From an uncultured Eubacteriales bacterium (GTDB lineage: Bacteria; Bacillota; Clostridia; Oscillospirales; QAMX01), in assembly GCA_905205975.1 (NCBI GenBank), contig CAJLFQ010000004.1, forward strand, positions 1-63,299: a stretch of DNA of 63,299 nt, written 5' to 3'. Within the stretch, counting starts at the first letter, position 1. The number at the start of each line of letters is the position of its first letter. Made by a program: the position numbers and the translations under genes. The notes beneath the pieces are model-generated. The model worked only from the letters and a program-made list of their open reading frames with translations, was not told the DNA's origin and searched no databases. Positions 41,992 through 49,598 of this stretch are shown here, one piece after another.

Positions 41992-44112
41992 TCAAATCAG
42001 CTGAAAAAGGCGGCAGACCGCGTTGACTGCGGCGCAGAGCAGCAGTCCGAAAACGGTCGGCAGCAGGGCGGAAAGCGCCGTCCATTTGGCGCGTCCGGTT
42101 TCATGGGCAATGGTCAAGAGCGTGGTGCCGCACGGAAAATGAAACAGCGTAAACAGCAGCACGCAGATCAGCGTGACGGCGTTCCATCCGTTTGCCGTCA
42201 GAATGCCGTGCAGCTCTGCCAGCGAGCCATATGCCGTCATGCTGGTTCCGGCCTGGTAGATCATCAGGAGAATGGGCAGAAAAATCTCGTTGGCCGGGAG
42301 CGCCAGCAGAAAGGCGAGCAGAATCGCGCCGTCAAACCCGAACCATGCGGCAAACGGCGTGAGTGCATCCGCCAGCCGGGTGACCAGGCTGACGCCGCCG
42401 GATGTGCAGTTGGCGAGCAGCCAGAGCAGGAGTCCGGCTGGTGCTGCGACGGAAACCGCACGCCCAAGGACGAAAAGCGTCCGGGAACAGACGGAACGGA
42501 CGATGACGCGGCCGATCTGCGGGCGGCGGTAAGGCGGCAGCTCCAGGACGAACCGCGAGGGTTCTCCGCGCAGAAGCGTCTGGGCGAGCAGTTTTGAGGT
42601 GGCCAGCGTCGCCAAAACGGCCAGCGCAAACATACCGGTGAGCAGCACCGCGGCGCCTGCGGATTGTCCGCAGGCGGCACCGGCGGTCAGCAGCGAACCC
42701 AGCGCAATCAGCGTCGGAAAACGGCCGTTGCAGGGCATGAAGGCATTCGTCAGCACGGCGATCAGCCGTTCCCGCGGGGAGTCGATGATCCGGCAGCCGA
42801 CAACGCCACAGGCGTTGCAGCCAAGCCCCATGCACATGGTGAGTGCCTGTTTGCCGTGGGCGCCGGCTTTGCAGAATCCGTGATCCAGATTAAACGCAAT
42901 GCGCGGCAGCAGCCCAGCATCCTCCAGCAGCGTAAACAGCGGGAAAAAGATGGCCATCGGCGGCAGCATCACGGAGACAACCCAGGCGACGGTGCGGTAC
43001 ATCCCGGCGATCAGCAGACCGGATAAAAAGGGTGAAACGCCCGCTTGTGCTGCCCACGCCGTCAGGCGGTCTTCCAGCGAAAACAGCGCCTCTGAGAGCA
43101 GCGCCGACGGAAGATTGGCTCCGGCGACGGTCAGCCACAAAACGGCGCTCAGCATCAGCAGCATGAACGGAATGCCGAACGCCCGGGACGTCAGCAGACG
43201 GTCAAACCGTTCACCGGTTCGGCGGTCTCGCGCCTGCTTGCGCGAAACCGCGAGACGACAGAGTCGGGCCGCTTCCGTCACTGCGGCACGGGTTGTATGG
43301 GCGATGACGTCCGCACCGGTCGAAATGCCTGCGGCAGACAGGTCCCGGCGGGCCTCCGTCAGCGCCGCGGCAAGCGCAGGTGTCGTTTCCGGATCGACTC
43401 CGCAGCGTTCCCGGAACGCTTCCTTCAGAACGGCGTCATCCTCCAGCAGCTTGAGCGCAATCCAGCGCGGCGACGGCCCCGAACCGGTCATGACAGCTTC
43501 GATCACCGGCGTCAGACAAGCCAGCGCATGCTCTACTGCGGGTTCATAAGCAATCTGCATCGGTGCTGCGGCTGCTTCACCGGAGCAGACCGCGTCGATG
43601 GCAGACGTCAGCGCCCGCAGCCCTTTGCCGCTCCGCGCCGCGGCGGCGGCGACGGGGATTCCCAGTGCGCTGCTCAGCGCATGACAATCGACAGCAAGCC
43701 CCTTCTTTTCGGCTTCATCAATCAGATTGACGCAGAGCACAGCCCGGCAGCCCGTTTCCAGCGTTTGCAGACAGAGAATCAGGCTGCGCTCCAGACAGGT
43801 CGCATCTGCGACGATGACGGCGGCATCCGAGCCGCCGAAGCAGATGGCGTCCCGTGCGATTTCCTCTTCGGCGGAAGCCGGCAGCAGCGAATAAGTGCCG
43901 GGCAGATCGGTCATCCGGACGGTATGACCGGTTTCCCGGCAGACAAACCGTCCGCAGGCATTTTCAACGGTTTTCCCCGGCCAGTTGCCGGTGTGCTGGT
44001 GCATCCCGGTCAGCGCGTTGAAGACCGTGCTTTTGCCGACGTTCGGGTTTCCGGCAAGGCAGACCGTAAAAGCGCCGGACGCAGACGCCGGCGGTTGTGT
44101 ATTTCGTTTCAT
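41992..44112 (-). CDS. feoB: ferrous iron transport protein B
   Basis: GTP-driven Fe(II) uptake permease. 706 residues. The N-terminal G protein shows G1 GNPNVGKST, HTGNWPGKTVE (switch I), G3 DLPGTYSL and G4 NLID; a helical spacer follows (about 190-290), then the membrane part with two Gate domains, including MGLGCNACGVVGCRIIDSPRER and FMPCNGRFP. The ATG at 44112 lies 13 bases after the feoA stop and has no own ribosome site, fitting translational coupling. FeoC is absent. Confidence 0.95.
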   Translation of the reverse strand: MKRNTQPPASASGAFTVCLAGNPNVGKSTVFNALTGMHQHTGNWPGKTVENACGRFVCRETGHTVRMTDLPGTYSLLPASAEEEIARDAICFGGSDAAVIVADATCLERSLILCLQTLETGCRAVLCVNLIDEAEKKGLAVDCHALSSALGIPVAAAAARSGKGLRALTSAIDAVCSGEAAAAPMQIAYEPAVEHALACLTPVIEAVMTGSGPSPRWIALKLLEDDAVLKEAFRERCGVDPETTPALAAALTEARRDLSAAGISTGADVIAHTTRAAVTEAARLCRLAVSRKQARDRRTGERFDRLLTSRAFGIPFMLLMLSAVLWLTVAGANLPSALLSEALFSLEDRLTAWAAQAGVSPFLSGLLIAGMYRTVAWVVSVMLPPMAIFFPLFTLLEDAGLLPRIAFNLDHGFCKAGAHGKQALTMCMGLGCNACGVVGCRIIDSPRERLIAVLTNAFMPCNGRFPTLIALGSLLTAGAACGQSAGAAVLLTGMFALAVLATLATSKLLAQTLLRGEPSRFVLELPPYRRPQIGRVIVRSVCSRTLFVLGRAVSVAAPAGLLLWLLANCTSGGVSLVTRLADALTPFAAWFGFDGAILLAFLLALPANEIFLPILLMIYQAGTSMTAYGSLAELHGILTANGWNAVTLICVLLFTLFHFPCGTTLLTIAHETGRAKWTALSALLPTVFGLLLCAAVNAVCRLFQLI

Positions 44113-44125
44113 GTCTTTGAAACGG

Positions 44126-44362
44126 CTACCCGGCCGGGCAGACGCGAATGGCGTGTGCATCCGCGTTCCGCAGCGCAATGACCGCGCCGCGAAAGCGGTA
44201 AGCCCGCGGGTCGCCGGATGGGCTCAGCAGCACCGGCTCGATTTCCGTCCCGTCGATCAGGCCGAGATCCAGAAGCCGGCGCAGATCCGCTCCGGGCGCA
44301 CAGACCGCGCAAACGATGGCGCGGCAGCCAAGCGGAAGCCGGTCCAATGTCGTTTCACCCAT
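44126..44362 (-). CDS. feoA: ferrous iron transport protein A
   Basis: 78-residue SH3-like partner of FeoB. LPLGCRAIVCAV, RRLLDLGLIDGTEIEPV and GAVIALRNADAHAIRV match the family. Start ATG 44362 is set by GGAGGG 7 bases upstream; the longer frame is not supported. A -10-like TATACT on the minus strand at 44412-44417 lies close to the divergent rbsK promoter. No Fur-type palindrome was recognised. Confidence 0.93.
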   Translation of the reverse strand: MGETTLDRLPLGCRAIVCAVCAPGADLRRLLDLGLIDGTEIEPVLLSPSGDPRAYRFRGAVIALRNADAHAIRVCPAG

Positions 44363-44433
44363 TTGTTTTCCCTCCATCCATCGATTCGGGAGGCGCAGAG
44401 CCCCCTGTTTCAGTATATGGTTCGCCGCACCAT

Positions 44434-44462
44434 TTGACATTGCGCTGCTTTTTCGGTATACT
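44434..44462 (+). promoter_or_regulatory. promoter of the ribokinase gene
   Basis: TTGACA, 17 bases, TATACT. Confidence 0.9.
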
Positions 44463-44528
44463 ATTGCTGAAGATCCGCATCTCAGACAGGCGGGATCCAA
44501 ATGCAATCGGAAAGGCGGAAGAGGGCGA

Positions 44529-45476
44529 ATGAGCCAACAGATCAAACAGGCTAAAATTGCTGTGCCCGGCAGCTGCAACGTCGATTTGACGGTGTTTACG
44601 AAGGTCGTGCCCCGCGGCGGCGAAACGGTGCTCGGCAGCGAATTTCAGATGAATATCGGCGGCAAAGGGACGAATCAGGCGACGGCGGCACGCCGCGCCG
44701 GGGCGGCTGTCGCCATGATCACGCGCATCGGCGGCGATTCGCTCGGCGAATTTGCGCAGGCGCATTTCCGCCGGGAAGGGATCGACACCGCCTATGTGAC
44801 CGTCACGCCGGACACATCCACCGGTACGGCGACGATCATCGTCGATGAAACCACCGCGCAGAACCGGATCATCGTCGCATCCGGCGCCAACGCAGACATC
44901 ACACCGGCGGATATGCAGGCGGCGAAAACGGTGATCGAACAGGCCGACGCCGTCCTGCTGCAATCGGAAATCGATCCGGCAGCCGCTCTGGCGGCGGCGA
45001 AGCTGGCCAGACAGGCCGGAAAGCGCTGCATTTTGAACCCGGCGCCCGCCAGAGAACTGCCGGCGGAGCTGATCGCCTGCGCCGACTGCTTCACGCCGAA
45101 TGAAACGGAAGCCGAGTTTTATACGGGGATCGCCATCCGGACGGAATCGGACGCATTTGCAGCCGGAAAACGGCTGCTGGCGCTCGACGCGGACTGCGCC
45201 GTTATCACGCTCGGCGAAAACGGCGCGGCCATCATCACCAACGCGCTGCAAATGCGCGTCCCGGCGCCAAAGGTCAAGCCGGTCGATACAACCGGCGCAG
45301 GAGACTGCTTCAACGGCGTGCTGGCCGTTGCGCTTGCCGAAGGGCTCGACATCGAAACGGCCGTGCGGCGTGCGTGTGCGGCGGCATCCTGCTCCGTTAT
45401 GCGGAAGGGCGCGGCTGTTTCCTCTCCGGAGCGGGCGGAAATCGACCGGATGTATGCCGCGGCTTACGGCGCTTGA
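44529..45476 (+). CDS. rbsK: ribokinase
   Basis: PfkB-type sugar kinase, 315 residues. GSCNVDLTVF, NIGGKGTNQATAARRAGA (first PfkB signature), NPAPARELP, PNETEAEFYTG and the second signature DTTGAGDCFNGVLAVAL with catalytic Asp follow the RbsK pattern. It would phosphorylate ribose (or a similar sugar) to the 5-phosphate, fitting the nucleoside-cleaving enzymes elsewhere in the window. ATG 44529 has GGCGGAAGAGGG upstream; the longer frame crosses the promoter and is excluded. Monocistronic. Confidence 0.92.
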   Translation: MSQQIKQAKIAVPGSCNVDLTVFTKVVPRGGETVLGSEFQMNIGGKGTNQATAARRAGAAVAMITRIGGDSLGEFAQAHFRREGIDTAYVTVTPDTSTGTATIIVDETTAQNRIIVASGANADITPADMQAAKTVIEQADAVLLQSEIDPAAALAAAKLARQAGKRCILNPAPARELPAELIACADCFTPNETEAEFYTGIAIRTESDAFAAGKRLLALDADCAVITLGENGAAIITNALQMRVPAPKVKPVDTTGAGDCFNGVLAVALAEGLDIETAVRRACAAASCSVMRKGAAVSSPERAEIDRMYAAAYGA

Positions 45477-45489
45477 AAAAGAAATCCCA

Positions 45490-45524
45490 AAAACGGCGGA
45501 GGAATCAAATTCCTCCGCCGTTTT
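45490..45524. terminator. bidirectional terminator between ribokinase and sialidase genes
   Basis: Perfect 15-bp stem AAAACGGCGGAGGAA with loop TCAAA, ending in TTTT; serves both convergent genes. Confidence 0.9.
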
Positions 45525-45542
45525 GACGTTTGGTGAACGCGG

Positions 45543-46628
45543 TTATGAAAGACGCCAGCGCGTCCAGAGAATCGACGGTTTTTCATCGGCTGCACACGCC
45601 TGATAATAGACCGTCAGCAGGTCGCCGCCCGGCAGCTCCACCGTCGCAGGATAGCCGAGATCCCCATAGGGCGCATCGTCGCGCAGGATGTATTCCGCCG
45701 CCCAAGTGCGCCCGCCGTCATAACTGACGGCCGCCCGTTCGCCAAAGGGTTCGGTGCGCCGGCCGAACGAGCAGATCAGCGCGCCTGAGGAATGCAGCAT
45801 TAGGTGCGGCGGAGAGCCGCAGAATCCGGTCTCTTCCAGCGGCGTCCAGGTGCGTCCGCCGTCTGTCGAGCGGGTTGTGCGGAAGGAGAACGGCTTTTCT
45901 GTCCGGATGGCGCAGAAAATCGAACCGTCCGGCAGCTCGATGGCATGCGGTTCGTGGAACAGGTCGTTCGGTTCGCCCTCCGGGAAGGCGATGCGGGCGA
46001 GGCGCTGCCAGGTCAGCCCTTCGTCGCGGCTTTCATAGGCGGCGACGATGCCGTCCGGTTCTTCGGCAGCATACATCTGCTTGCCGACGTAGAGCAGGCG
46101 GCCGTCCGACAGACGCGTCGGCCCGTGTGGGGAAGAGACAGGGATGCGGATCGTCTCACCCCATGTCATGCCGCCGTCATAGGAATGGCGGATGAAGGAT
46201 CCACCCAGTTCCGGCCGGTCACGGTAGGCCTCCCATGCGGCAAGCGCGCCGAGGACAACCGGCGCTTCCCGGACGGACGCATCGTTTTTGATCCCGGCGG
46301 CAAAGCGGTCGAGATAAACGTGCGCCGGGTGGACAAACCAGGTGACCATTAGGTGCTGACCGCCGAGTGACAGAATCCCGGCGTCACGGTCGTCGAGTGC
46401 CGTGTCGTTGACGACGATCGGCGCAGACCAGGTTTTGCCGTCGTCACGGCTCTGAAAGAGCAGCGTTTTGCCGAACGGACAGATATGAAGACAGCGATAG
46501 CCGGAACAGACGACGGAGAGCGTGCCGGTTTCATCCCGGCAAACGCTCGGCCAGCCGTGGCAGGTGAACATTCCGGCTTTCATCCGGCTGACGATGCCGG
46601 ACGTGCAGACAGGACGTTTTTCGGTCAT
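45543..46628 (-). CDS. sialidase/BNR-repeat six-bladed beta-propeller protein
   Basis: 361 residues without signal peptide. Five Asp-box repeats are seen: SRDDGKTW, SYDGGMTW, SRDEGLTW, STDGGRTW and SYDGGRTW, defining a sialidase-type propeller. The FRIP arginine motif of classical sialidases is not obvious, so the activity might be on sialic acid or another acidic or neutral sugar. Start ATG 46628 is set by GGAGG 8 bases upstream; the longer frame runs over the intergenic region. Likely cytoplasmic. Confidence 0.85.
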   Translation of the reverse strand: MTEKRPVCTSGIVSRMKAGMFTCHGWPSVCRDETGTLSVVCSGYRCLHICPFGKTLLFQSRDDGKTWSAPIVVNDTALDDRDAGILSLGGQHLMVTWFVHPAHVYLDRFAAGIKNDASVREAPVVLGALAAWEAYRDRPELGGSFIRHSYDGGMTWGETIRIPVSSPHGPTRLSDGRLLYVGKQMYAAEEPDGIVAAYESRDEGLTWQRLARIAFPEGEPNDLFHEPHAIELPDGSIFCAIRTEKPFSFRTTRSTDGGRTWTPLEETGFCGSPPHLMLHSSGALICSFGRRTEPFGERAAVSYDGGRTWAAEYILRDDAPYGDLGYPATVELPGGDLLTVYYQACAADEKPSILWTRWRLS

Positions 46629-46688
46629 ATCAAATTCCTCCGATTTTGTAAGAAACTGTGCGCAAGCGGAACGGCGCAGCGAATGCGG

Positions 46689-46718
46689 TTGACAAAATAC
46701 GATGGTTTGCGGTACAAT
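46689..46718 (+). promoter_or_regulatory. plus-strand promoter antisense to the VOC gene
   Basis: TTGACA, 18 bases, TACAAT on the plus strand. The next plus-strand gene is PNP at 47196; a transcript would run antisense through the whole VOC gene (46736-47107). Confidence 0.65.
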
Positions 46719-46735
46719 AATACGCAAAGAACCTG

Positions 46736-47107
46736 TCAGGCGCGCCGCGGCACGATCTCCAGCCAGTACCCATCCGGGTCTTCGACGAAATAAATGCCCA
46801 TCGGTTTGTTTTCAAAACAGATGCACCCCATCTGCTCGTGGCGCGCGTGTGACGATGCGAAGTCGTCGGTTTCAAAGGCGAGATGAAACTCGTTGTCGCC
46901 GAGGTCGTAGCCGGGTTTTTCCCAGTCGCGGAGCCAGGTCAGCTCCAGCTGAAAGCCGGATGCCCCATCCGTGAGGAAAACGATGATAAAGCTGCCGTCC
47001 TCCGCCTGGATCCGCCGCGACTCGGTCAGACCGAGCGCGTCCCGGTAAAATTGCAGAGACGCTTCCAGATCGACGACGTTCCAGTTGACGTGTGCAAACG
47101 TATGCAT
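46736..47107 (-). CDS. VOC superfamily (glyoxalase I-like) protein
   Basis: 123 residues, two beta-alpha-beta-beta-beta modules. FAHVNWNVVDLEASLQFY, FQLELTW, EFHLAFETDD and DPDGYWLEIVP place metal ligands at H6, the Glu of QLEL, the His of FHLAF and the Glu of WLEIV, as in lactoylglutathione lyase and related methylglyoxal or epimerase enzymes. Exact substrate unknown. Promoter at 47143-47171, divergent from PNP. Confidence 0.9.
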   Translation of the reverse strand: MHTFAHVNWNVVDLEASLQFYRDALGLTESRRIQAEDGSFIIVFLTDGASGFQLELTWLRDWEKPGYDLGDNEFHLAFETDDFASSHARHEQMGCICFENKPMGIYFVEDPDGYWLEIVPRRA

Positions 47108-47142
47108 GAGATGCCGCCTGCCCTTCTTTACAAGATAGGCCT

Positions 47143-47171
47143 ATTATATCATACCGCCGCAGGCTTCGCAA
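47143..47171 (-). promoter_or_regulatory. promoter of the VOC gene
   Basis: Minus strand TTGCGA, 17 bases, TATAAT with TG one base before the -10. Confidence 0.8.
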
Positions 47172-47195
47172 GAGACAAGAAAGCGAGGAAATCAG

Positions 47196-48047
47196 ATGAA
47201 ACAGGAAACGACATATGAAAAAGCCCGCCGCTGCGCAGCGGCCATCCGGCAGAAGACCGATTTTGTACCCAAAGCGGCGCTCATTCTGGGTTCGGGGCTC
47301 GGCGGATTTGCCGACAGCCTTGAAAAAGCTGCCGTGATCGATTACAGCGAACTGGAAGGCTTCCCGATCTCTACGGTCGAAGGCCATCAGGGCCGGTTCA
47401 TCTTTGCCGACGTCGCCGGGATGCCGACCGTCATCATGCAGGGGCGCGTGCATTATTACGAGGGCTATTCCATGCAGGACGTCTGCCTGCCGGTTCGCGT
47501 CATGGGGCTGCTCGGCGCGGAAAACCTGCTGCTCACCAACGCTTCCGGCGGCATCAACCCTGCGTTTGACGTCGGCGATTTCATGCTGATTACCGGGCAG
47601 ATTTCGCTCTTTGTGCCGTCGCCGCTGATCGGGACAAACGATGCGTCGTTCGGCCCGCGCTTCCCGGATATGAGCCATATCTACGATCCGGCGCTGAATG
47701 CGCTGGTGCGTGAAGCGGCCGCGAAACATCAGATTTTGCTGCGGGAGGGGACGTATGTCCAGCTCACCGGTCCGCAGTATGAATCGCCCAACGAAATCCG
47801 TGCACTGGGCATTTTGGGTGCGGACGCCGTCGGCATGAGCACGGCGGTCGAAGCGATTGCCGCCAACCATATGGGTATGCACGTCTGCGGCATCAGCTGC
47901 ATCACCAACAAAGCGGCAGGGCTGGCGAAAAAACCGCTCTCCCATCAGGAAGTCAAAGAGACCGCAGACCGGCGCGCCGCGTCGTTTACGGCGCTTGTCA
48001 CCGATACGCTGGCGGCGATGACCGCGGAAAAGAGGCAGAACGCATGA
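47196..48047 (+). CDS. purine nucleoside phosphorylase, trimeric type I
   Basis: Splits inosine and guanosine with phosphate into base and ribose-1-phosphate. 283 residues; ILGSGLGGFAD, EGHQGRF, MQGRVHYYEG, TNASGGINP, GTYVQLTGPQYESPNEIR, MSTAVEA and ITNKAAG are complete; the E of TAVEA and N of TNKAAG are the 6-oxopurine specificity residues. GAGG precedes the ATG. First gene of a three-gene operon joined by ATGA overlaps. No strong promoter lies directly in front; the one at 46689-46718 may drive it. Confidence 0.94.
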   Translation: MKQETTYEKARRCAAAIRQKTDFVPKAALILGSGLGGFADSLEKAAVIDYSELEGFPISTVEGHQGRFIFADVAGMPTVIMQGRVHYYEGYSMQDVCLPVRVMGLLGAENLLLTNASGGINPAFDVGDFMLITGQISLFVPSPLIGTNDASFGPRFPDMSHIYDPALNALVREAAAKHQILLREGTYVQLTGPQYESPNEIRALGILGADAVGMSTAVEAIAANHMGMHVCGISCITNKAAGLAKKPLSHQEVKETADRRAASFTALVTDTLAAMTAEKRQNA

Positions 48048-48805
48048 ATTACCGGGCAGAAACATCTTCCCTCAAGCGGGTTGCACTGGTCACGGGGTCT
48101 TCCCGCGGGATCGGACGCGCCATCGCCGAGCATCTGGCGCGGGCGGGCTATGCCGTCTGCATCAACTATCTGGAGCGGCGCGACAAGGCGGAAGAGCTGG
48201 CTGCGCTGCTGACGGGGCAGGGCTGCGAAGCCATCGCCGTTCAGGCGGATGTCGCGGACCGCGGCGCGGTCAACGCCATGGTGGAACGCTGCACCCGCGA
48301 ACTGGGGCCGGTCACGCTGCTCGTCAACAACGCCGGGGTGGCGGGTCAGGCGCTGTTTCAGGACGTGACGGACGAGCTGTGGAACCGCTATTTTGCCGTC
48401 AATCTGAACGGCGCGCGCCATACGATTCAGGCCGTTCTGCCGCAGATGCTGCATGAAAAATCCGGCTGCATCATCAACGTTTCCTCCATCTGGGGACAGC
48501 ATGGCGCATCCTGCGAGGTCACCTATTCCTGCACGAAGCACGCGCTGATCGGTCTGACGCGTTCCCTTGCAATGGAGCTGGCGCCGAGCGGCATTCGCGT
48601 CAACTGCGTGGCGCCAGGCGTGATTGACACCGATATGGTGCGCGTGCTGGGCGAAGAGACGCTTCATGATCTGGCCAAACAGACGCCGCTTGGGCGTCTG
48701 GGCACGCCGCAGGACATCGCAGGCGCCGTCGTTTATCTGGCGTCGGATGCGGCGTCGTTTGTCACGGGGCAGGTGCTCACGGTAGACGGGGGCTTTCTCG
48801 CATGA
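48044..48805 (+). CDS. short-chain dehydrogenase/reductase (FabG-like)
   Basis: 253 residues. NAD(P)-binding TGSSRGIG at 17-24, NNAG near 95, catalytic S147/S148, Y161 and K165 (YSCTK), VNCVAPGVIDTDM and the C-terminal YLASDAASFVTGQVLTVDGG are typical of 3-oxoacyl-ACP reductase-like SDRs. Whether it works in fatty-acid synthesis or on another keto substrate is open, since no other fab gene is adjacent. Overlaps the PNP and pseudouridine-synthase genes by four bases each. Confidence 0.9.
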   Translation: MNYRAETSSLKRVALVTGSSRGIGRAIAEHLARAGYAVCINYLERRDKAEELAALLTGQGCEAIAVQADVADRGAVNAMVERCTRELGPVTLLVNNAGVAGQALFQDVTDELWNRYFAVNLNGARHTIQAVLPQMLHEKSGCIINVSSIWGQHGASCEVTYSCTKHALIGLTRSLAMELAPSGIRVNCVAPGVIDTDMVRVLGEETLHDLAKQTPLGRLGTPQDIAGAVVYLASDAASFVTGQVLTVDGGFLA

Positions 48806-49524
48806 GCCTGGAACGGCTGGATAAGCTCATTGCCTCGATGGGGCGCTTTTCCCGGCGGGAAGTCGGCCAGCTGGTTCGCGCGGGGCGCGTCTGTGTTGAC
48901 GGTGTCCCGGCACGCAGCCCGGATCTGAAATGCGACCCGGAGACGGCGCAGATCACCGTAGACGGTCTTTCCATCAGCTATACGCGCCACACCGACCTGA
49001 TGCTGCACAAACCGGCGGGCGTTCTCTCGGCGACGGAAGACGGCCGCGGCAGGACTGTTCTCGATCTGCTGCCGCCGGAGCTGCAAAAGCGCGGACTTTT
49101 TCCGGTCGGGCGCCTCGACAAAGACACGGAAGGACTGCTGCTTCTGACCAATGACGGGCCGCTGGCGCACGCGTTGCTCAGCCCGAAACGCCACGTCGAT
49201 AAAGTGTACTATGCGCGCATTCAGGGCGCGGTCGGCCCGGCAGACGCCGCTGCGTTTGAATCCGGCATGACGCTTGCCGACGGGCTGGAATGTCTGCCCG
49301 CCGGTCTGGAACCGCTTGGCCCCGGCGAATGCCTCGTCACGCTGCGGGAGGGCAAATTTCATCAGGTCAAGCGGATGCTGGCCGCGCGCGGCGCACCCGT
49401 TTTGTACCTCAAGCGGCTCCGCATGGGGCCGCTGACGCTCGACGATACGCTGCCGGCCGGATCGTTCCGCCCACTGACAGCAGAAGAATCCACCTTGCTG
49501 CGCCGTGCAGCCGGTATGATCTGA
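48802..49524 (+). CDS. rsuA: RsuA-type 16S rRNA pseudouridine synthase
   Basis: 240 residues. An N-terminal S4 RNA-binding domain (RLDKLIASMGRFSRREVGQLV...VRVDG-like VCVDG), LHKPAGVLSATED, and the catalytic-aspartate motif GRLDKDTEGLLLLTND; GKFHQVKRMLAARG near the C terminus. The compact size favours RsuA (U516 of 16S rRNA) over RluB. Last gene of the PNP operon, before a strong terminator. Confidence 0.92.
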   Translation: MSLERLDKLIASMGRFSRREVGQLVRAGRVCVDGVPARSPDLKCDPETAQITVDGLSISYTRHTDLMLHKPAGVLSATEDGRGRTVLDLLPPELQKRGLFPVGRLDKDTEGLLLLTNDGPLAHALLSPKRHVDKVYYARIQGAVGPADAAAFESGMTLADGLECLPAGLEPLGPGECLVTLREGKFHQVKRMLAARGAPVLYLKRLRMGPLTLDDTLPAGSFRPLTAEESTLLRRAAGMI

Positions 49525-49547
49525 ACGGCGCGGAGATCTCACGAAAA

Positions 49548-49585
49548 ACACCGGCACATCCCAATCAAATGGGATGTGCCGGTGT
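49548..49585. terminator. terminator after the PNP-SDR-rsuA operon
   Basis: Perfect 16-bp stem ACACCGGCACATCCCA with ATCAAA loop, then CTGTTTTG; also at the end of the convergent ABC operon. Confidence 0.9.
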
Positions 49586-49598
49586 CTGTTTTGTGCGC

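Noticed and set aside
44363..44528. Fur box for feoAB
   Set aside because: No GATAATGATTATC-like palindrome found between feoA and rbsK.
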